DNA of 64,000 bases from JAKLIX01 sp964605655 (GTDB taxonomy: Bacteria > Bacteroidota > Bacteroidia > Bacteroidales > CAIXZF01): assembly GCA_964605655.1 (NCBI GenBank), contig CAZSDK010000013.1:1-64000 (forward strand), given 5' to 3'. The position numbers were made by a program, and so were the translations under genes. Under the pieces are notes generated by a model that had not been told where the DNA came from, did not search any database, and saw only the letters and a program-made list of their open reading frames with translations. Of the stretch, positions 60,301 to 64,000 are shown in pieces; position 1 is the stretch's first letter, and every line of letters starts with the position of its first letter.

Positions 60301-62201
60301 CCGGTGATGGTGACGGAAGCCTGATCGGTCAAACCATTACTCCATAGGTAACCGTAGGGAGGATATCCTCCTGTCACCGATGCCGTTATCAGTATCTCAC
60401 TGCCCTGACAGACAGAGTCTTCTGCCATCAGACTCAGCATGATCTGAGGTGCCCGGAGCTGGACACTTCCGGGCATCTGGGTGGTACCACAGGGGTTGGT
60501 CCCTACGACATAGTAAATTCCGGGAATATCGAAAGTGCCCAGGTCGAGGTCGGTAGCCGTACCGATAACGATCTCACCGACATTGGCCATGCCCCTTTTC
60601 ACCTGGTACTGAACCCCGTACTCCGATCCATTGAGTCCCAGGTGGACAGTCCCTGGTCCTGAGGAGATAGAGGTCAGTGAATAGTATGCCGGTGGATTAC
60701 AAGCTTCTCTTTCATACAGCGTCGATGCGGACTCCTCATCCATGGGATGGTTGTATATCCGGATATTATCAAGAACACCGGTGAAAAAATCTGCGGGGAC
60801 CAGACTTCCTCCCTGCATCACTGCGCGGGCTCCTATCCTGAGCGTATCTGGTGTAAGACAAGGTAGGTCTTCCGAAACCGAATCATCAATCCACTGTCCG
60901 TTGATGTAAAGAGTTTCCACGTTTGAAACGGTGTCCCTGGTGTAGGTAAAAAACTGCCATGGATTGAGGTCCAGTGGAGAGGAGGAGAGCAGGTGGTCGC
61001 CTTGGCCCGAGCAGTTCTCATATCCTGCTGTTATTGAGCCGGTTTCATGCAACAACACCGCCATGTTATAGGCACCGTCAGGATTTTCGTCTTTTGCTGT
61101 CACCGCCTGCCACGAGGAAACCGGATTTGAGGCTTTGATCCATCCTGAAATCGTCCAGGACGCCAACATCAAATGACTGTCGGGGCCGACTTTCACCTGG
61201 GAGTTTCCGTTAAAAAGGGCAGCCTGGCCGGGAAGACCGTGCCGGTCGAAGGCAGGGGTCACATTAAAAGGCTGCCCGTGGTGGAAATAACCGGATTCAT
61301 CGTAGGAGTTGCCACGAAAAGGATAAAAACCAACCAGTCCGGTGTCGAGCATACCCGTATAAAAATCCCATACCGGGCAATGCAGTGTGTTGCCGGAGGT
61401 GTTGCCGGGCACTACTTTCCAGAAGTAATGCGTATTGGACTTTAACATGGGAGGCACACATACCGGGTTGGGAGTATATTCCTGAATCAGCTGGAGCGGG
61501 GGGTTTACGGTATCCAGAAACACCTGGAAATGTGTTGCATACCCTCCGCCGGACGTCCAGTACAGCGCGGTTTGCAAAGTTGAAGAACCAATGGCCGGGA
61601 AGGGGGTAACAGCGGGTAAAGGAGGAGCGATGGTCAGCCTGATATTGGGCCGGTGGTTGTAGTAGGAGCTTGTGGTAAGGGCACATCCGTCACCAAACAT
61701 TTGTGAGGCCACACGGGTCTTGAAAAGTATGGGATGTCCCATCACAAGGGTGTTGGCACTTCCCGATTCCCGATCGAAACAAAACTCCAGTATGATGCTG
61801 GAAGTGGCATCCCAGAGAAAAGGGTTCTGCAGGGTAATATCCTGCCAGCCTGTGGAAGCCAGCACCACTTCTCCCGAGAATAATTCTGTCATCCCGGTCT
61901 GAAATCCTGAAAAGCTTACCCCTGAGAAGTTCTTCATGGAAATCTTTACATTTTGAAGGACCTCACCGGGAATAGAGGTGACATCAAGCCCGATCTTTTC
62001 GATATAGGCTCCGGCCGGGAAAGAGGTGCTCATAAGCTCACTGGCCGTGAAGAGGACCTGGGTCCTGGCATCGGAAGCCGCCGTTGGGAATGGATACGCT
62101 ATGGGTGTTGACCCCGAGCCCAGGTAATAGCTTTGCGAATCTGCCCGGATACTGCTTATTATCAGGCAAATAAAAATCAGAAGGTGTATGCCAAGCCTCA
62201 T
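57387..62201 (-). CDS. 1604-residue T9SS surface protein with LamG, repeats and dockerin-like module
   Basis: The protein has a signal peptide (IHLLIFICLIISSIRADS), then a beta-rich start at about 20-200. A LamG/concanavalin-like domain lies at about 290-510 (VGFYPFRGNSYDESG to DNIRIYNHPMD). Four tandem repeats of about 76 residues fill roughly 665-970, each with LP-VTW, C, GGTYSGPGV and GC. A PKD/Ig-like part and a second Ig-like part follow. A Cna-B plus dockerin-like module lies at about 1220-1365 (GGNSNDALRIQRHFVG, GGVNSNDALVVMKRFVG). A T9SS type A sorting domain closes it (LSPDPFMNTSIFKF ... LAPGLYYLQI). It is probably a multivalent adhesin; glycan binding by the LamG part is a guess. 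Confidence 0.85.
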   Translation of the reverse strand: MRLGIHLLIFICLIISSIRADSQSYYLGSGSTPIAYPFPTAASDARTQVLFTASELMSTSFPAGAYIEKIGLDVTSIPGEVLQNVKISMKNFSGVSFSGFQTGMTELFSGEVVLASTGWQDITLQNPFLWDATSSIILEFCFDRESGSANTLVMGHPILFKTRVASQMFGDGCALTTSSYYNHRPNIRLTIAPPLPAVTPFPAIGSSTLQTALYWTSGGGYATHFQVFLDTVNPPLQLIQEYTPNPVCVPPMLKSNTHYFWKVVPGNTSGNTLHCPVWDFYTGMLDTGLVGFYPFRGNSYDESGYFHHGQPFNVTPAFDRHGLPGQAALFNGNSQVKVGPDSHLMLASWTISGWIKASNPVSSWQAVTAKDENPDGAYNMAVLLHETGSITAGYENCSGQGDHLLSSSPLDLNPWQFFTYTRDTVSNVETLYINGQWIDDSVSEDLPCLTPDTLRIGARAVMQGGSLVPADFFTGVLDNIRIYNHPMDEESASTLYEREACNPPAYYSLTSISSGPGTVHLGLNGSEYGVQYQVKRGMANVGEIVIGTATDLDLGTFDIPGIYYVVGTNPCGTTQMPGSVQLRAPQIMLSLMAEDSVCQGSEILITASVTGGYPPYGYLWSNGLTDQASVTITGDTSTDISLTVTDALGYSTHAEVPVIVYPLPDLTWPLPPESQCITNTSLWLDGANPGGGTYNGPGVEAGFFNASVAGVGTHILNYQYTNIFGCSQTINQVVTVTPLPEVTWDAGTDTLCQNGPPYLLSEALPEGGTYSGPGVTDSWFIPETAGPGIHELTYTYSDSLGCVGEVTHNMVVTELPLVTWYNDLGTICANAPTFTLTGGLPPGGTYSGPGVVGTNFNATLAGTGSIILSYSFMDEQGCISTAFNDITVYPLPTVFWEEDLGPVCEDNQAYPLSGGVPAGGIYSGPGVEGDLFNASITGPGTFMLAYVIVDENTCMNAVFNTITVSPLPVALAGTDTLILDGTTALLHGSASGGAGNCSYSWSPADLLTNALLQQPLTLEIWDTTVFSLVVSDANNCSSLPDQVTVYTYPDPLSASAVATPDTLCPGLEVQLMAQASGGAGDLSYYWYSDPPGFTSQSAMATDQPIVTTTYHLMVTDGIQTLAASATVFVKEWPSVAPVVQGPDTVMQTTEQYYWVDAQDLNIESLEYEYSGQGVMAQWSYDTLWLAFSGEATSGQLLIRGVNSCGTGPWSVPLEVTVLSQPLVQGTVTYANLLHTVMSNTQVSVISGDSVIQTTGTDSQGHYQFGTLMPGDYQLQAFTSKPWGGGNSNDALRIQRHFVGMNLLSGIRLKAADVNNSGGVNSNDALVVMKRFVGLINGFPAGNWAFEDPPFTSDGSTTQIIDFKALCYGDVDGSYSPTLKREPGIILTREGVTPAGSSGDFSVPLLAGQEGDIAAISLSLHLPGDIAAIRSVSTELPGMMVFHTHDRLLRISWVYETGIRVKKDEVLFKMDGVLFPGSIGPDSWEPDDECQIIDKQGHETNPFLLSMPLIVSEEVGVSSFRLSPDPFMNTSIFKFTLVESADLTVDLYNSMGIRIKRIFHESCPAGEHQRLFEESSLAPGLYYLQIKARSSSGLAVHSVKVVKIN

Positions 62202-62260
62202 ATGGATCCAATTGAAAGTGAAATAAAATAAGTGGTATTAAAGTTAAAGCAGGAAGGGTT

Positions 62261-63094
62261 CTATCCAACCACAACAGCCCTGGCTGTTCTTTTTCTGATG
62301 ATGAACCAGGTCCCTGCCGTAAGGAAAAGAAAGGCGAGGATGATCAGTCCCCATTGGGTAAGGGTTGGAATAGCCGTCGGTTGTGAGTCAGGCAAACCTA
62401 TCATCAACATAGGGCCTGCAGCTGCATCATAAACACCCATGTCGACATGCAGGGGTGAAGGGAGTAAAGCAGCATTCACCGGATCTGACCAATTCAGTAC
62501 GACCGTGGAATCAACCCTGGAGACAATGAGTCCTGCACCTGTCATGGCAGCTTCCAGTTTCTGGGCGACCATGAAAGGAGGGTCTCCCGGATCCAGCTGA
62601 ATATTCAAAACCAGAGGGCCGATGTTGGCGACCAGTGTGCCGGGAAACCCTAACGCAGTTGCCGGCGGACCAAAGCTAAACTCAAATTCCTGTGGAATAG
62701 AAGGTGGTGCCTCAATAATCCAGACCGTTCCGTCAGGTTTGACCGTAGATTGCTCGTGGTCGTCAGATGCCCAGATCCTGCTGATCGGGCTTGTATTAGT
62801 TGTACCATGACCCGTTACAATGATACCGTTGGTTCCGTTGGCTGTGACCGCCCAACCGGCAGATTGCATATCGGTCAGTAGGAGTGCCTGGGCTTGCTCC
62901 TGGGTCATTCCACCCACATTCAGGCTCTCATCATAGGTGGTCCCGTCTTCCGCTACTGCTTTGATATTCAGCACTGTACCATCAGGTGCCACACCATTCC
63001 ACACCATCGTATAGCTGCCGGTTTTTGCTGTTACCTGCGTGACCATCAGGTTAATAAATAAAAATACTGCAAGAAGTACACTGATTCGTTTCAT
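62261..63094 (-). CDS. IPTL-CTERM sorting-domain protein
   Basis: The 277-residue protein has a signal peptide (VLLAVFLFINLMVTQVTA) and a body of about 210 residues of unknown fold. Its C-terminus is a classic IPTL-CTERM signal at 242-277: IPTLTQWG, a membrane helix (LIILAFLFLTAGTWFII) and a basic end (RKR). Such tails are cut by exosortases, in particular exosortase H (XrtH). The two genes upstream on the same strand, a multi-pass membrane protein and a probable exosortase, fit as its processing machinery. It lies 59 nt upstream of the 1604-residue T9SS gene. Confidence 0.8.
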   Translation of the reverse strand: MKRISVLLAVFLFINLMVTQVTAKTGSYTMVWNGVAPDGTVLNIKAVAEDGTTYDESLNVGGMTQEQAQALLLTDMQSAGWAVTANGTNGIIVTGHGTTNTSPISRIWASDDHEQSTVKPDGTVWIIEAPPSIPQEFEFSFGPPATALGFPGTLVANIGPLVLNIQLDPGDPPFMVAQKLEAAMTGAGLIVSRVDSTVVLNWSDPVNAALLPSPLHVDMGVYDAAAGPMLMIGLPDSQPTAIPTLTQWGLIILAFLFLTAGTWFIIRKRTARAVVVG

Positions 63095-63186
63095 GGGAAC
63101 CTAGAATTTGATGAATAATTTTTAACAAGATCTCTTAAGGCATCTTCTTAACTCATGCTGCAATATACGCAAAAATGCCCGATAAA

Positions 63187-63891
63187 TCAATGTTTACCCC
63201 GCCTTTTGACAAACTTTTTGTTCGCAGGGGTTTTAGGTGCTATATTAACGGCAGGAGAAGAATGTGGGTTCCTTGTGTCTTGTGCAACAGAGGCATCAGC
63301 CCCCCTCCAGTTCAACAGGTCTTGTTTTCGGAAGGTAACCAGTATCCATATGGCTACCACAAAATAGAGGATAGATCCGGTGGAATGGAAAAATATATCC
63401 AGGCAACGATCAACGAGGTACTTTTTATTGCCGCTGAAATTGAAGAGTTCAAGAAAAGGATTGTTCTGACATACATAAACCAACCCCAGCCAGGCTTTGA
63501 ACATCACAAAGGCAGTCACCAGAATGAACCCGGTTACCAGGGAAATGGTCTTTCTTTTCCAGGGAACAGGGGAAGCCAGTAACAGGGAGAGGAACAGAAT
63601 CGTTGGAAGATAACCTCTGTAACGGGTATTTACATCGGCTTTGGCAGAGTTCACCTTGCCATCCGGCTGCACCTGGTTCTGGTTCCAGATATTGATGTGG
63701 GTGGTGGCAGGTTCTTTTCCCTTCGTGAATCTGACATGCCCGACTGATTGTAACTCACTGAAAAAATAGCTATTGCACTTACGGTAAAAGTTCTCATAGG
63801 TCCCATCAAATATATTTAATGGCAGAAAAAGGACTCCATACACCAAAGCTGCTTTCAGGAAGAATAAGGAAACCTTCTTAAGACCTGGCAT
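63187..63891 (-). CDS. Multi-pass membrane protein, probable exosortase-H-associated
   Basis: The 234-residue protein has about four membrane helices: near residues 6-28 (LFFLKAALVYGVLFLPLNIF), then in GYLPTILFLSLLLASPV, LVTGFILVTAFVMFKAWLGL and STGSILYFVVAIWILVTF. A periplasmic loop of about 70 residues lies after the first helix, and the tail is basic. It overlaps the upstream exosortase-like gene by 14 nt and precedes the IPTL-CTERM gene. By position, size and topology it matches the membrane protein that accompanies exosortase H; homology itself was not tested. Confidence 0.6.
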   Translation of the reverse strand: MPGLKKVSLFFLKAALVYGVLFLPLNIFDGTYENFYRKCNSYFFSELQSVGHVRFTKGKEPATTHINIWNQNQVQPDGKVNSAKADVNTRYRGYLPTILFLSLLLASPVPWKRKTISLVTGFILVTAFVMFKAWLGLVYVCQNNPFLELFNFSGNKKYLVDRCLDIFFHSTGSILYFVVAIWILVTFRKQDLLNWRGADASVAQDTRNPHSSPAVNIAPKTPANKKFVKRRGKH

Positions 63892-64000
63892 TCCTCATAG
63901 TTTTATTTGACCATCCCAACCACATCAGGAACAGCCCGATGGCGACAAAAATGAATAATACCTGCCAAATTTCCACATGCATCAGTTCAAAGGCTCTGGG
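63878..64000 (-). CDS. Probable exosortase/archaeosortase, C-terminal end only
   Basis: Only the last 40 or so codons lie in the window; the start is beyond 64000. The visible part reads RAFELMHVEIWQVLFIFVAI, then a membrane helix ending LFLMWLGW and a short basic tail, with stop TAA at 63878-63880. One membrane helix near a basic C-terminus fits the last helix of an exosortase. The call rests mainly on the neighbouring IPTL-CTERM gene, because the catalytic Cys and Arg lie outside the window. Confidence 0.5.
   Translation of the reverse strand, partial: PRAFELMHVEIWQVLFIFVAIGLFLMWLGWSNKTMRNARS

Overview
The window comes from a chromosome of a Bacteroidota bacterium, most likely a Bacteroidales/Bacteroidia-type anaerobe or facultative anaerobe. 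Several things point this way. Five secreted proteins end in type IX secretion (T9SS) sorting domains, type A or the gliding-associated type B. TAnnTTTG promoter -7 boxes (often TATCTTTG) precede many genes. Shine-Dalgarno sequences are nearly absent. Typical Bacteroidota families are present (DUF4270 lipoprotein, OstA-like protein, GIN-domain adhesin, short GT5 glycogen synthase, DUF4143 AAA ATPases). No rRNA, tRNA, transposase, phage or CRISPR array was recognised.

Layout. 1-8 kb: tail of a T9SS protein, a TM2 protein, 3-hydroxyacyl-CoA dehydrogenase with acetate kinase, YebC, then an ECF sigma / anti-sigma-like / GIN-beta-barrel group. 8-20 kb: a small secreted dockerin-like protein, LepA, two large T9SS type B proteins, a GC-rich gap with two foldable elements, a GAPDH pair and riboflavin synthase. 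The first GAPDH has lost its catalytic cysteine. 20-33 kb: RelA/SpoT, a Fur-family regulator, PurA, then an outer-membrane biogenesis neighbourhood (PepSY-like repeat protein, OstA-like, MlaD, amidase, LptD). 32.7-37 kb: an unusual sigma/anti-sigma pair, a CtpA-type protease carrying an in-frame palindrome and tandem repeat, and superoxide dismutase, followed by 0.7 kb of repeat-rich non-coding DNA. 37.5-41 kb: an AAA/DUF4143 ATPase behind three 32-bp-phased repeats and a Ycf48-like T9SS protein.

41.0-50.3 kb holds a tightly packed nine-gene minus-strand operon: ThiL/PurM-like, ketosynthase, extended SDR, radical SAM/SPASM, UbiA prenyltransferase, old-yellow-enzyme family, acyl carrier protein, alpha-oxoamine synthase and diacylglycerol-kinase-like. 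Gaps are at most 7 nt and junctions are often 4-nt overlaps. The combination resembles sphingoid-base synthesis joined to isoprenoid and radical chemistry. I do not recognise it as a described pathway, and it is the best candidate for a new system here.

50.4-53.0 kb is an accessory islet with a GxxExxY protein and a second AAA/DUF4143 ATPase, bracketed by two families of direct repeats (60 bp perfect; about 142 bp near-perfect). 53-57 kb returns to core genes (GlmS, DUF4270 lipoprotein, glycogen synthase). 57-64 kb encodes a 1604-residue T9SS protein, then an IPTL-CTERM protein, a multi-pass membrane protein and the tail of what is probably an exosortase. This suggests an exosortase-H-type sorting system beside T9SS.
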